Shown here: positions 10,551 to 24,300 of the stretch, piece by piece
How positions within the stretch are numbered: the stretch's first letter is position 1
Layout: every line of letters starts with the position of its first letter
Source: Archegozetes longisetosus
Taxonomy: Eukaryota > Arthropoda > Arachnida > Sarcoptiformes > Trhypochthoniidae
Length of the DNA: 64,000 nucleotides
NCBI GenBank assembly: GCA_018873245.2
Contig: JAEMBT020000004.1
Span: forward strand, 3,334,573 to 3,398,572
Direction: 5' to 3'
Notes under the pieces: generated by a model
What the model was told of the DNA's origin: nothing
Database searches by the model: none
The model's input: the letters and a program-made list of their open reading frames with translations, nothing else
Translations under genes and position numbers: made by a program

Positions 10551-11631
10551 AAAATTTAGCTTATGTTTGAGCTCTACCTTATGGTAATCATCGCACTGTT
10601 AAAAGGTTATAAATCTTAAGACTTTCTGGATCAAATTTTCATTCTTTCAGGAAAGTTGTTAAACTTCTGTCTTTAACAATATTTTATATTTCATGTAAAG
10701 ATTTTATAATTTATCAGTGGGTTTAATCGTTACATTGTTTAATGCAACGCTTTAAATACAGATAATATTCTATTTTAAGTATCCATCTACATCTATTTTA
10801 CAGTTAAAAGTTATGTTAAAAACTTATTAGAAGAGTCTTTGGGCAGAGTACTTGTAATCGAGACCTCATTTTAACCTTTTAATGTAGAATATAGGAAATT
10901 ATTAAAAATATTTGTCAATTTTACAGGTTTTTATATGAAAATCTTTAAAAATGCTTAAGTTTTATAAATGTTAACTTTTTGTTGTTTGAGACAAATTGTA
11001 AAAATACAAGAAAAACAGCCAAATCTTATTTTATATTACAGACTAATTATTATTTCCTTTTTTAAATCTGAACACTTTCTCACATGTTTTTTTTATAATA
11101 AAGCAAGATCACCACCAAATAAAGCTAACATTAAGAATATAAAACATATTGATTTGAGAACCTAGGATCAGTAAGTATTTTCAGTCCATGATTGTTTGTT
11201 CTGGTTTTGGGCCCAACCGAACGGCATATCACTGCTGTTTGCTGATGCTTTGAGATTCTCTATTCTTATGATTTTTAATGAAAATATTTGCTCAAAAATT
11301 TTAATATTCTAGACAAAAGAATTACTTTTAAACACGATTCTAGAAATAACTAAACCGAGTAGTTTTAAAATTGTTCCTTGAATGTAAAAAAACTTTAATT
11401 TATTTAATTTAAGCGATAATCAAATGAATAAACTTAAAATTAGTCAATAGAAGTTTCTAGAATTAAATTAAGTGACGTGTTATATGAATGGCACGCATTT
11501 TAGTAAACATTTCATTGGTTGACGCAATCGGCGATTAGTCATTTAATAAAAGTAAATAAACACGACATTATTGCAAAACAAATAAATTGACAACAATTAA
11601 TTCGATCAAATAGTTAACTAAACTTAAAATA

Positions 11632-13058
11632 ATGGCAACATTTAACAGTTCTCACCATAATTCTGGAGGTGTTGTGTTATTTAGTGGGGAACTAATACTT
11701 CTTTACTGCGATAACGTTCACTTGTCCATTGACTCTAAGTCGCAAAATGTATGCAATGCAAATTATTAAATATCTTGTTTACTTTTTAATTAAACTAACA
11801 ATTGACTTAACACACATGAACTAATTTACATTTGTTTTAACTAGCCGTCATTTAATTGACTTATCAATAATTTGTTAAACCTGAACTTTGTCAATTTTTA
11901 GACTTATTCTCAATTAACCACTGGTTTTATAACCAATTGCTTAATGAAACAATCGTTTTATCTTTGATCAATTTAAACTGAAATTATTTTTAATTTTGCA
12001 GGCAAATGGACGAATATATTTGACAACACATCGAATTGTATTCACTTCTCAGCCGATTAGTCAAAACGTGAATCTTCAGTCATTTAGTGCTCCCTTTTAT
12101 GCGATGTTTGACTTATCTCTTGAACAACCAATATTTGGCGCAAACTATATTAAAGGAAAGGTCAGAAGTGATTCGCAGTCAGATTCTTCAAGTGGCATAA
12201 CTTTTAAGCTGAAGTTCAGTCACGGCGGAGCCATTGAGTTCGGACAAGCGATGGACAACGCGGCCAAACAGGCCTCGCGAATGGCCCAACAAATGCGATT
12301 CCAACCACCACCGCCTTATACAGCGACCGCTGGCCAGTTCTATCAGGTATCTATTATTAGATAACTGTTTGATAACTCAAACTTAATCAAGAAATTGTGA
12401 ATTTTTCGAATAGATTTCTCATTGAAGTTATCGCTAATTTTCAAAAATCAATTCTATACCAAAATAGTCGATATATAAAAGCAAATGAAGTTTTTTCAGT
12501 CAGATAAATTTGACTTAATTATTAATTAGACTTTTAATAAGTTTTTTAAGTCTCTCACAAACCTTACTCGAAGTAGGCTAAAATTTAATAGTTCTATAGA
12601 TATAGTTTTTAATTTTAATATTATTTATTAAATAGTTTCCAGTAATATTTAATAGTCAAAACTTAATAATTCTATAGAAAGCTATAGCTTTCTATGAATG
12701 ACAACTGATAATAATTGTTAATTAATTTAATTTGAAGGCTCCTCCGACTGTATACCAACCCGCATACAATTGTGGCTTTGCATTACCAACACAAGTGTTT
12801 TCGACTCCGCCACCAGCTGGATTCATATACACAATGGAAGCCCCGCCACCATATCCTGGTATAAACACAGCTCCTCAACAATATGGTGCTTATCCACAGG
12901 CATTCCCAGCTTATGGTGCGTTTCCAATGACTGGACCTAATGTTCCAGTCTATCAAAACGGAACAGCTTCGGCCTCTGCACCAATGGCTCCGGGATTTAT
13001 TTACGGTGGAGCCGAAAGGCCACCAACCTATGACGAGGCAACCAAAAAGTCGCAATAA
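11632..13058 (+). CDS. WBP2: WW domain-binding protein 2 (WBP2)
   Basis: Three exons, 11632-11748, 12002-12346 and 12738-13058, all in phase 0, encode 260 aa, close to the 261 aa of vertebrate WBP2. The N-terminal half is the GRAM/PH-like domain: GGVVLFSGELILLYCDNVHL, then GRIYLTTHRIVFTSQP, FGANYIKGKV and GGAIEFGQAM, all diagnostic of the family. The C-terminal half is Pro/Tyr/Gly/Ala-rich with PPxY-type motifs QPPPPYTA, APPPYPG and RPPTYDEA, which bind WW domains (YAP/TAZ, NEDD4-family ligases). WBP2 acts as a transcriptional coactivator and adaptor. Exon 1 starts at an ATG in AAATAATGGC context. A poly(A)-like AATAAA overlaps the stop codon. The partner class is encoded at 37648-42418. Intron 2 (391 bp) ends in a weak acceptor, TTTGAAG. 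Confidence 0.93.
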
Positions 13059-13059
13059 A

Positions 13060-13926
13060 TATAAACTTCTACACGTAATAATTATATAAACTATATTTGA
13101 TTGTAAATTGTCTATCTAAATAATATTTCTGTTCATATATATATATTTTTATCTATTATTATACCATGAATACTTTGTCTTATGATATAATACTTGAAAA
13201 CAGGCCTAGATATGAAAACTTCTAATTTTTGCTTCGTTAATAGCATCGAATTGCGAATATCTGTTAATCTCACTTTAAATGTTGCTAAACCTGCCAAAAT
13301 ACTAATTAATCCTATTTTCCGTCTATTTTGCATTCCTTTACATGTTTTATGACACATTTACTGAAAAGAGTTTGTGTCTATTTTTTAGTCAACTTTGATA
13401 TACGACGTATATTCAATGAAATTACTTGGAAATTGTTAATCTCATATATTTACAACTATCCAAAAGTATGTGAATAGTTAGTCGTATTTTTGGTTAATGT
13501 ATTCAATAATTATTCTGTTATGGTATATATAATAAAAGTTAACTATATAAAAAATTGTTTAATGACTGAATTTTCATTTTTTTAACATTGAAATTAAATA
13601 ATTAGTTCCAAATTAAATCCGGATCACGTGAATACGGAATTTTTGCTAGAATTTACTTCAATTGGTGTTGAAATCGATTAGCTCTTAAATTTTGATGGTC
13701 TTATCGGTATAAGAGCTTTTATTCTATTCAGCTGAATGATGTTTGAGTAAGTGAATAAGTTTTTAACATAGGTTTCAAATAAAAATTGTCTCTAATATGA
13801 ATATATAGCTCATGAAACATTAATTTTGACTTGAGATGCATATGTATCCTTAGTTGTAGAGAACCAGTTGACCACCAATGCTCTAAATCAAAGTTTACCA
13901 TCAAATGCTACCTAACTCAACCCTAA
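13060..13926. other. WBP2 3' flank, no gene seen
   Basis: AT-rich. A second poly(A)-like AATAAAAGTT lies at about 13531. The minus-strand open frame 13133-13357 has no recognisable features. Confidence 0.5.
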
Positions 13927-14555
13927 AGTGCGTCTACACGACGAAACATTTTTGAAACAATTTTCTGAAACAAAAATGTTCAAAAGGATTTAAAGATTTG
14001 AAGAAAGATTAAAAACTGAAACTTAGCGTTTACGCAATGAAATAAGTTTAGAAGACTGGGTTTTGCAACAACCGATGGAATATAAGTATTGTGACCAGAG
14101 ATAGATATTCTTTACCTATTATTCCAATAATGAAGGCTAAGTTTCTTCAAAATCTTTTCATTATCGTATATTTGAATGAAGTGGGGGGCGAGAGCAGTCT
14201 ACCATTATATTTTCTTTTTTCTTATTATGCCTTAAAAATTATTTTACAAAAAAGTTGAAAACAATTATTCATATTTGGTTTATATTTGTACACTGAAATA
14301 CTGACAGACAACAGGCTGTGACAAGTGTACCTATCAACCGACGTGCTTGGAGAAAGTCCATTTTGATTGGAAGTCGCACTGAAACATGTTTCACTAGTAG
14401 AACATTGGCCAACACCTTTTAAGCATGTTTCATTTTTCGCAAATTTATTTTAAGTATCCAAATCATTTGAAACATTGCATTTAGACTGTGAAAAAACTCA
14501 GAAACAAAGATTTCGAAAACTTATTTTACAAAATTTTCCGTCGCGTAGACGCACT
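13927..14555. mobile_element. Candidate non-autonomous DNA transposon with 17-bp inverted ends
   Basis: The left end AGTGCGTCTACACGACG (13927-13943) and the reverse complement of 14539-14555 (AGTGCGTCTACGCGACG) match at 16 of 17 positions, defining a 629-bp unit. The interior has no transposase and repeats short GAAACATGTTT-like words (for example at 14379 and 14601 just outside). I could not define a target-site duplication, so the exact boundaries and superfamily are open. Confidence 0.5.
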
Positions 14556-15752
14556 CCAAAAATTTGAGTAACAATCGGATACAGTAGTGATCGGGTGAAA
14601 CATGTTTGAAATACAAAATTGATTACTAGTGCCAACAAAGCTTTCATATAAACTGAGTTAAGATGTCCTAGTCTGAAGCTAAATTGAACCAACTTTAAAA
14701 CACGTCCAAATTGGTGAAAACATAAAATATAAATTGACTTTCAATTTCAAGTACTAATGTACTATTGATCAAAAGAATCAAACGGTCTCTTAAGTTTAGA
14801 ACCCGGAGCTTGAGAACTTGTAAAAATAGCTAGGGCCTCAACCCAGAGCTAGGTATTGTATTCGTATGCAATTTCAAGAAGTACGAGTCGAATCCAAAGT
14901 ATTGAGTTTTGATCAATTAGCGAAACAGGTCTAGAACAATGTAACAATTAATTAGATGTAGAAACACAACTGCGACCAAACAAACCCTGTCAACAAGCAA
15001 AATATTCAACCATAAAAAACAGGAATGGGTTAAAAATGTATGTCAGAGTTCAATTAAATTGTGCTCATGTTCTTATGAATGCTTGTATACCTTTAAGAAA
15101 TAGTGCAGCAAAACGTGTAAAAGTGTTTTCTTGTGCTATTATTAAACCCGTACTATTGCTACTGCTTTCACGCCCTCCAGTCACAGCAATAACATTTTCC
15201 CTTTGCTTTTTCTCTTCTCGTAAAAATTATATTTAAACCACTCAAATATCTCGTTATTCGAGTTGAATGGCATTTCACTTGACTTATTACTTTAGAAAAC
15301 TCTTAGTTCTTCAATAGCTCTCGTTTGCATTCATTTTTCTTTCTTCTAAGGTATTCACGTCATTAATATTCTAATTAATGCTTTTCTGTTCGCTAGATTT
15401 TACAAAAATCAGTCTTTAGATAGTATACAGCTAATAATTCATTTTAATGAGCACATTGTATACAAACGTTTTTGTTTGTGACTAATAAAAGTTTTACTAA
15501 AGTTATGTATTTTCTATTATTGAAGCGTTTAATCAACAAGCGCTTATTTATTAAAGCAATTTTCAGGAATATATTTTGGGAAAATAGCACTTTTATTCAC
15601 ATTACTCTAGTTTAAGTCAATCAAACTCTAGTGAAATAAGATGATTAAGTACACTATAGATACTAAAAGAAGCTAAAAGTTGTTTATAATATTTTCCTTT
15701 TTTCTTACAAAAGTCTTGAAACTTTCGAGAGCGATATGAGTGTGTGAGTGAA

Positions 15753-15770
15753 TTAGAGAGCGAGCGAGCG

Positions 15771-15827
<57 letters not shown>
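15753..15827 (+). repeat. (GA)n microsatellite preceded by GAGC units
   Basis: About 20 bp of GAGC/GAGA units pass into roughly 55 bp of uninterrupted GA dinucleotides. Confidence 0.95.
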
Positions 15828-15830
<3 letters not shown>

Positions 15831-18800
15831 TTTAAAAATTAGGTCATTGTCCGAGTTATTGGCGACTATTATTTTAGAGGCAAATGTTTCATCAGAAAAA
15901 GGAGGAGAACAACCTCTTTTCTGCTTATGCTTTCACCAAATCAAGAGTTGGAAATAGTGGCATATTATGACCTGAGGCCAACTCCTCATATACAAGACTG
16001 TGCGGTTTTGTGCTGATAATCAATTCGTAATGATATTCATATCATTTGAAGCAAAACTCTCTGTATATCTTAACCATGCTTTAGTTGACAACTTTGTTGC
16101 TTTTTTATAGTGAAATTTGTGCAAATTGTTTTACTATGTGGTTGTCGCCAACACTTTTTTCCATTCAATAACTTATTCAACCTGTTGTAAGTCTACGTCA
16201 GTGTCAATAAACGGAGTGTCTGAAGGTTTGCTCTTTCCCAGAAAAGAAAAACAGCTGTCTCGGCATTAAGTCAAAAGTAAGTCCAACTTTATTTATTTTA
16301 AATTAATACTGCAATTATACTTTAAATTTTATTTCATCCTTACTAATAAATTAATTCTATTGAATGGCAAGGATTTTGTTAAAACTTTTCAAAACTTTAT
16401 TCACTTAAGTAATGGTCAAATTTTGAATCAGATTTAAGGTTAGAATAAATCTATTTTCGATTATTTCGAAAACTGCCTATAGATAAGGGTTTTTCAAGTA
16501 AAAAATACTATATTTCAGCTGGATTTGACTTAAAACTGTTGCAATTGACTTGTAATGACATTGGTTTCAGGGTTTAATTTTTCAGAGTAAAAATATGATT
16601 ATCAACAAATCCGAAGTAAATAAACCTTTGAGTGCTCTCAAATTTTGTAAGTTTTCAAACTAGTTCTGCACTTGAAGAGAAAAAGCTAAATATTTCGCTT
16701 TTCAAAAATAAAACACATTATTGCCCAAAAGTTTATCAGATCTTGGGTTCGAACATATCATTTGTTCAAAAAGTTAGTAAATTATCAAATATCGAGTGAA
16801 GAAAGTCTTGATTCTAGTCTCTACAAAATAACGAAAAACTTTCAAAACTTTTAGACCCTTTGCTTAAAATTGAGAAATTTGTTAGAAGTTCCTTAAAAAA
16901 GAGTTCAAAACACTATCGTTGAAAATGGTTTTTTCAATAGTTCAAGAATTATGCACGAGATAAGAAAATTAGTCATAAAATGTATTTAGAGTTGAGTTTC
17001 TGTTGCGAAAATAGATTAACTGTGATTATTTGATACGCGAACAGACTTTTAATAAGATCTGAATTAAAACCAAATATCTATTAAGTAAATTGCCATTTGC
17101 AATGCAGGCCACCACAGTTATAATAATGGGTATTATTAAAGCTATCGCGACTTTTAGTTTTGTTGGCAAGATAATGAACTAATTAACTATTGTTGATGTT
17201 AGTATTAATAACTTAGGAGTACATTTTTACACTTCAAAATATAAGTTATATACAATTGCGATATAATTGATAAGAGATACATATTTATAAAACTAATTTT
17301 AAGTTTCGGAGGTCTCATAATTATATTGGAAATTTATCAAATCTATTTCACAAACTTATGATTGATTCAGGCTCTAAAATTAAACTATAATTATACTTGT
17401 TTTGATCAGTTGGAAACAATCTGTTAATACCATTCAGTTTTATTCTCGCAAAATAATCATTAGAATCAAAGTAAAATTTAAAATTTATTAATAATTTTAA
17501 AGAGCTTTTAATGACTATTCAAATAAGTTATAATCCTATTTCGGACTCTCATAGCGTTTTAATTTACTTAAATATTCAAATTAATTTGAATGAGCTAAAA
17601 TGTTTATAATGGATATGTGATGTAAAACCGGAATTGTTCAGAACGCATAAATTGTCTAAGAGCCTAATAAAAATTGAAACTCTCAGTTATTTATATCCAA
17701 TGCGACCAAATTTTGCGAAAAGAGTTTGCATTCCTTCAGGTAATACATTTAGAATAAACGTGAAATACAGGAAAAATAGGAAGGAGGAACATAAATCTCA
17801 AAAATTATTTCCAAAATTTGTACAAATATAAGCATACTTTAAGCTTTAAATAGAAATTTTATTCATTCATTATTGTAAAGAATACAATCACTTATTAAGT
17901 CATTAGGTTTATAATCAAAGTAAATCACGAGTGGTCTACGAACAAATTCTTACGCTCATTAAGGATAATTAAAGAGGCCAATACTCAGTGATAATCTCTG
18001 ACCCTTTCAAATGAATTTTTTGTAAGCTTTGTTTCTCTTTTGTAGTTCGACCCTTACAAACAATCACTATTATTAGTTATTTTACAATACTTTATTCATG
18101 TATTCAAAATGAGAAACACCCAAAATGTTAAAATAATCTAATACCAACATATATACCGATCTTTTCAAAAGATTAACTTATGACTTATTCAATTCCCTTT
18201 TTCAGAGTTTGAAAGCTTAACATTAATTTAAGAACAAATTTTTATTCATTTGATTGATGTTAATGTTTTCTTAAAAACTTTTTATAGCACACAAATTGAT
18301 ATCTTAAGTGACATAAAAATGTCGATTAAATTATGAGTTTGAAATTTGATGAATCAGTTTTACAGATAATAATTGATATTTAGAATTTCATACTCAAAAG
18401 GATTAAAATAAATCCTTAATTCCCAAACATTTAATGTTATTTGTAATATTCATGGTAAAGCTTATTTGATCTTTTCTAAACGCGTAAATCTTTTGGAATC
18501 AGATAAGAACTATCAATAAGTAAATAAATGAATTTCAAGTATTTTGAACGTTTATTTAACTATAAACAGGGTTTAGACCTTCTAAATTTTTTTCAAAATT
18601 ACGTAGAACTTGACAAATTTGAATAAACATAAAGGAATTCAATGACAACTTGAGAAAAAAGCAACCATCTAATCAATATTTTATGGAAATATGCCTGATA
18701 GTTTTGCCAACACGTTCACTCCAAAACTTATCTGAAGAGTTCTAAAGATTAAGTTACTTTTCGTAATTCACTGATCTTAGGCTAAACTGAAACTGTCAAA

Positions 18801-21398
18801 GCATTAATACAAACTCTAACATAATAAATATTGAACTTTAGGTTCAATCTCATAGTTGAAAGCATTGATACAAGTATAGTTTTAATTATCGGTTTATTAT
18901 TTGTGAAAAAAATAGATTAAAATAATAAAGCAAATTTAGTTTTACCGGGAACCGTAATTTCATTTTAACCTGGGTAGGTTAGGTTCTTACTAATAAGGCA
19001 GAAGTTTTTCACCTTAAGTGGTTAATCGGTTAATAAAGTACAAGTATACAGTACTTTGCTCAAGTCAACATTGAGACAAAGTTCTTTGATTTGTCGAGTT
19101 CTTCAACAGCTATAACTTTTAAACTTTACAAATGCCTGCAAACAATTAATGATGTTATATCCCTATAGTTCATCCGATAATTGCGGTCAATAGAAAATTT
19201 TATATAGTTTTTTGATTGGGACCTCAAATGTATCACGATGTCTGATCTATGTCAAATTTGTTGCTCATTGACTAAACTTAACGATCAATTAATATATTTT
19301 TAAAGATGTAAATGCTTTCTTTTTTGCAGCGTTTAGATGATGAGCTCGTTTTGATATGAGCTCCTAAGCAGTTTCTCTAAATAGTAAAAGCTTTCATAAA
19401 CAAAAAAAGTAAGATCTCATAAAAAGTTCAGACTATGATCATAAACCATTAATAAATTTATAAGATTTCCAAATCATATAAAAGGTGAATACGTGAGCAT
19501 GTTTCATAAGACTTTCTTTGTTGGAAAAATTGAACAAAAATTACATAAATAAGTTTGAAAGTTATATAAAAAGAAATATAAATCTGATGAAAATATAAGA
19601 TATAGTTAAAAGAAAATCTGATTCAACGTAAATATATTTTGTCAGTTAACGATGTTTTAGTCGCCAAATAAGGATAAGATACTAAATAGTTATGCTAAAA
19701 GTGAGAATAATTATGATCAGTTAGTACGGTTAGTACCTGAAATTGGTTTCGCTTACAATTGCAACCATCCATTATTAGGTCATTTTTATTTTAGCACTGC
19801 ATTAAGTCAATTAGTTTCTCCAAAATTGATTACTTACTCAAGTTCTAAGAAGTTTCGTCTTTTTCTTTATCCTTGTAGTCAATGTAAGTAATAAACAATA
19901 TTATCGGCCGATCTATAGTTTTGTTTAATGTTCTATTAGTTTATCTTTTGGAATGAAAAAAGTTGACTAAAGAAGGTCTTCTTGAAAGAAAACTCGTAAA
20001 AAGTTGTTCAAATCAATGATTTATATATGTGACAGGTATAGGCATAAACTGCTGACTGTTTAGCAAAAGTTTTCTAATCAACTTTGACTGATGTATTTGA
20101 CTGCATATTTCAATTACTAATAAAGTCATATTTTTTTGACGAATACCGCCCTATCGACTGTTTCAAGTTGAACCGCATAAATAGCTAAAATTAATTTGCT
20201 TTTTACGCTCAACTCAGAAAAGAGTTAATCAAATTTCAAGTAGTGGTTGTATTGGATGATGAATTGGTTGAACTTGTTATTGTTCATTATTGAAATAGGT
20301 TTTTAATTGATTTATTTTGCGTTTGTCTTCAGACCACTGTTGTAAAAACTAGTTAACCTACAATCAAATAAAATCTAATTAAGTTTTTCAAGTAGTAATA
20401 AAACAAAAGGTAACTATTTATGAAAGACAATATCGTATGATTAGTTAAACGCCTATACTTTCAAATTCTTGGTATCTTGAGCCAAAAAAGATAATTTTCC
20501 CAATCATCTAAATTTTGGTGTTTTTATAAACTTTTTTCAGCTTCATCGCGTATCCAATTGTTAGACTTCTAGTGGATCTGGACTGAGGCCTAGTGGTGGA
20601 GAACCTGATTTGTTTGATGTAATAAGCAATTCGAAGCTGATCGAAGTAAGTGTGACCTTTGAGACCAGTAGCGCGAATCAACGCTAAGTCGCGTACTTCA
20701 ATTGTAATTTGACGCAGACCTTGGGATGCTATCGGTATTGATCAACCAATTATTTTGAATTGTGCCTCAAAGGGATGCTGCTAGACGAATAGATACATAG
20801 TTGTATGTTTTCAAACATCTTAAGAACTATACTTTTCAAACCAAATGACGTCAATTGGGAATTTACCAGAAGAGTTGTGTTCCAGCTTTAGGGCATAGGT
20901 TTACGATTTGCTCAACGAAAAGTTAGCCAAACTTTTTCTCAATTAAACATCACTCCTATAAAAGCTCATTTCAACGTAAGTTTAAGTGAGAGTGAAATTA
21001 GCTACTTTTCCGCTAGCATGAATCCCGCTTATGTTGCCTTAATCACTAAAGTCATTTTTATGTGTTCTCTTGCAGTTCTTACAGTCATAAAGTATCATAA
21101 GATTATCAAAGAATTACAGTTCTATTGAATTTTCGCAAACCGATTTCGTGAATCGATAATTTGCTCAAAATTTTCCATCAAAGCCAAACTTCTGTGAACA
21201 TTCACTGGAAGTTTCTATTTTTTGGAAATAACTCTTTCGAAAAGTAATCAGAAAATCTTAATCAAAGAGATTCTACTGATTAAAAGCTTTCTTCAAATCT
21301 GAATAAAATTTCGAGACTATTTGATTTTACTTGTTCGATCCAAGACTGCGATAGTATATAAGTTGACATTAATTAGCAGTCAATTTAGGCTAATAATC
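15828..21398. other. Long gene-free region upstream of ELOVL; possible non-coding first exon near 16190-16275
   Basis: No coding signal was found over 5.5 kb. The interval 16190-16275 is less AT-rich and ends in AAAA|GTAAGTCC (donor at about 16276). An acceptor-like AATTAGCAG lies at 21372-21380, just before the ELOVL start codon. These could be the donor of a 5' untranslated exon and its acceptor, with an intron of about 5.1 kb. This is inference from splice-like motifs only. Confidence 0.25.
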
Positions 21399-24300
21399 AT
21401 GTCGTTTGTGAACATGCAATCAGCGGTGTCACCACTCATAAGCAAATTTCTTTCAACGTGCAATTACTACTATCACGATGTTTGGCAAATCTATGGTGAC
21501 CCAAGGGTTTCCAACTATGCTTTCTTCGAAGGTGGCCCTTGGTCAACTCTGGCTATGGTTGCGGCCTATTTATATTTCATTAAAGTAATCGGACCTGAAT
21601 TTATGGCCCATAGAAAAGCATTCGACCTGAAGAAACTATTTTGGCCTATAATGTATCAATGGTTATACTCTCTGCCTGGATGTTTACTGAAGGTCAGTTC
21701 TTTACACTCTTATTGTAATTTCAGTTCAGGAAATTGGGATTTTTCTCCCAATTTTGACAATTTTTTTCTCACTAAATATATTTGTTTTATGCATCTTCAA
21801 AACCTTCAGTTAGAAAAGTTTGCACAATCAATAAGTTTGATTCGTCACTTTAAACAACTATTTTTTTTATTCAATACAAACTTTTTAGGTTTTCTATGAT
21901 TTGAAAATATTGAATTGAAAAAATTTCTTGAATAAATGATGTAGATGAAAGATAATCTCAAGGTTGAATAGTTTTTCCTTTTTTGTGTTAGTATTTCAAG
22001 AGTTAAAAGGTTTTAGTCTAACATTTCAATCGAAGTTTAAATTTTAATTTCTACTGATAATTTTTTTAATGAATGTTTATCATTATGTAAAATCTAAAAG
22101 TGTGTTCAAATTTGCATCCTTGAGCTGCAAATGATTTCGGTCAATTGTTATCTAATGCCCTAAATTTGCCTAAAATTAGTAAAAGTTAATCCATTGATCA
22201 TTGTATGCATGATAAGTACCATTATTTCAGCAACAGTTCAGTATAGCTTTATAATAGACACTCAAAGACTTATCTGAGCCCTTTTCTAAAGTGACAAAAT
22301 GCTTAAGTGATGTAAATAATTGATTTTGAAGTGTACAACTCAAAACCCTATTTATGATGTATTTTTAGAAGTATGAATTTTGACAATAAGTTTTTTAAAT
22401 CAGTGAAAAACTAGCTTTAAATGCGTTCACAAAACTTGAATTTTTCACTCGATTCTCCATTACATCAGACTTTTGATAACCAGAAAGAGAAAATGATAGC
22501 TTTATGCAAATTAATAATAAGATTGAATTGACAAACACTTAGAACCTCACTTCAAGCGTATTTAATACTACAATATTGAAAAGATTTCGCAACGTGTAAT
22601 TAAAAAGAGTAAAATTAGTCCAAAGATGTGTTGTGGTAAACTAGTCTTATGCATTGAGTAGCTTTGAAGACCCAAATAAAATTTGCTCTTTAATAGCACC
22701 TCATAGGCTAACTCTAAGTAATTGAATGATAATCTAATTTCTAAAGAAGGCTATAAACATCTCAACTCTTGTTCTTCAGGTATAATTACAACTTTTTCAG
22801 AAAAACCATGCCTTATATGGAAATTATATTTCAGAATAACAATGTTTAAGAGCAGGAAATTGCAAAGCCTTCCTATTTTGACAAGGGTTTCAAAATTTTG
22901 ATTTTAAAATTTATGAAATCCAGTCTTTAATTATATCTGATTTATATTCATTGATTCCTAACATACCGGAAATTATGCTTTTTTTTAACAGCTTTCTTTT
23001 TTAGTTTAACTCTTAAATCTAATATTTAATGTTTATGATCTTTTAATAACCCATCAATAAAAGTATTTGATAACTTTTTGCAAGTTAAGTATCTCTTGAA
23101 GTTAGCTTCAGATTCTAGTTTTGCTCTTTAGTAAACTTGATTTATGCTTTGAAAGCACTGAACAGCAAACTATTGAATTTGTAGTCAGAATGCGTCCAAC
23201 TTATGAATTTAGAAATGTTAAGATTTATTTGAAATCAGGTTAAGGCTTCAATACAAACAATTGATTGCCTCAATTAGAAGCTATAAATGAAGACATCATT
23301 TAAAGCTTGTCAGTAATCATAAGGATTTTCAAATAAAACTTGTCTAACCAAATGTAAAAATACTGATTTCATACACTTTTGAACATGATATAAAATTCTA
23401 ATCTAATTTTAATGAAATTAAAGTTTATTAACCTTTGAGTCTTTATGCAGAAAGAACTAAATCCTTTGAATTTAGAAAAATGATTTTATCTTAAAAGCTA
23501 ATTATCTTTTTATATTGAGAAATAAGTTCTTTCCTTGAATGTGAAATTTATGAAATTTTAGAATCTGTTAAAGTTCCAACTGTTGAATGAATTCATTTTG
23601 ACTAAACTTAATGACTTCTTAACTGATAATTATAGTTGAGTAATAGTAGCTATCGTCCTGAATAATAATCTTCATGTAAATCCATCTTAATTACTAGATT
23701 AGAGTTTTATTTTATGGCGTAAAGCTATTGGATAATTTTCGCATCAGGTTAAGGTGGATTTGAATTACTAACAAAAGTATTGCACATTTAGTGCAATGTA
23801 TCAAATGTTTTGTATGAAAAACAGTGATTTAATCTAAAAATAATTTACAGAAACTTAAATGACGATCACGTTTTTTTTAATTAATTTGCCAACTAAAACG
23901 AGGAAGATGTGTACTGAAGCGAATCAGTACAAAAGTCGGAATATATTTGATCGGAAGAGAGCTTTAAAACATAGTTATTCAAATAAGACAAATATTTGTT
24001 ATTTAGTTTTCAGGATATAACCTCTGCCTAAAGACATAACAAGAAAAGATTTAAAACTTTAAATATTAAATTTGTCGGGTAGAACAAGTAGTCGATTCGA
24101 TAATTATTGTTCAGCTATTTTTCTTCAGATTTAACCGACTGAAAGAATTTAAGGCGAGAGCAGCATAAGCCTTATTTTAAGAATGCTCACAAAGGATAAG
24201 TTTAGACTTGTAGTAAAAATAGATTTATTCCACTAACCTTAACCTGACATCTTTTCCTTAATATTAATCACTACTTAACTACTCTGGAAGTCTCGTATTC

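Noticed and set aside
12783-13055. 90-codon frame antisense to WBP2
   Set aside because: It is the shadow of the Pro/Tyr-rich exon on the other strand.
16740-16760. GGTTCGAAC-like word suggesting a tRNA B box
   Set aside because: No A box or cloverleaf could be built around it. No convincing tRNA gene was found anywhere in the window.
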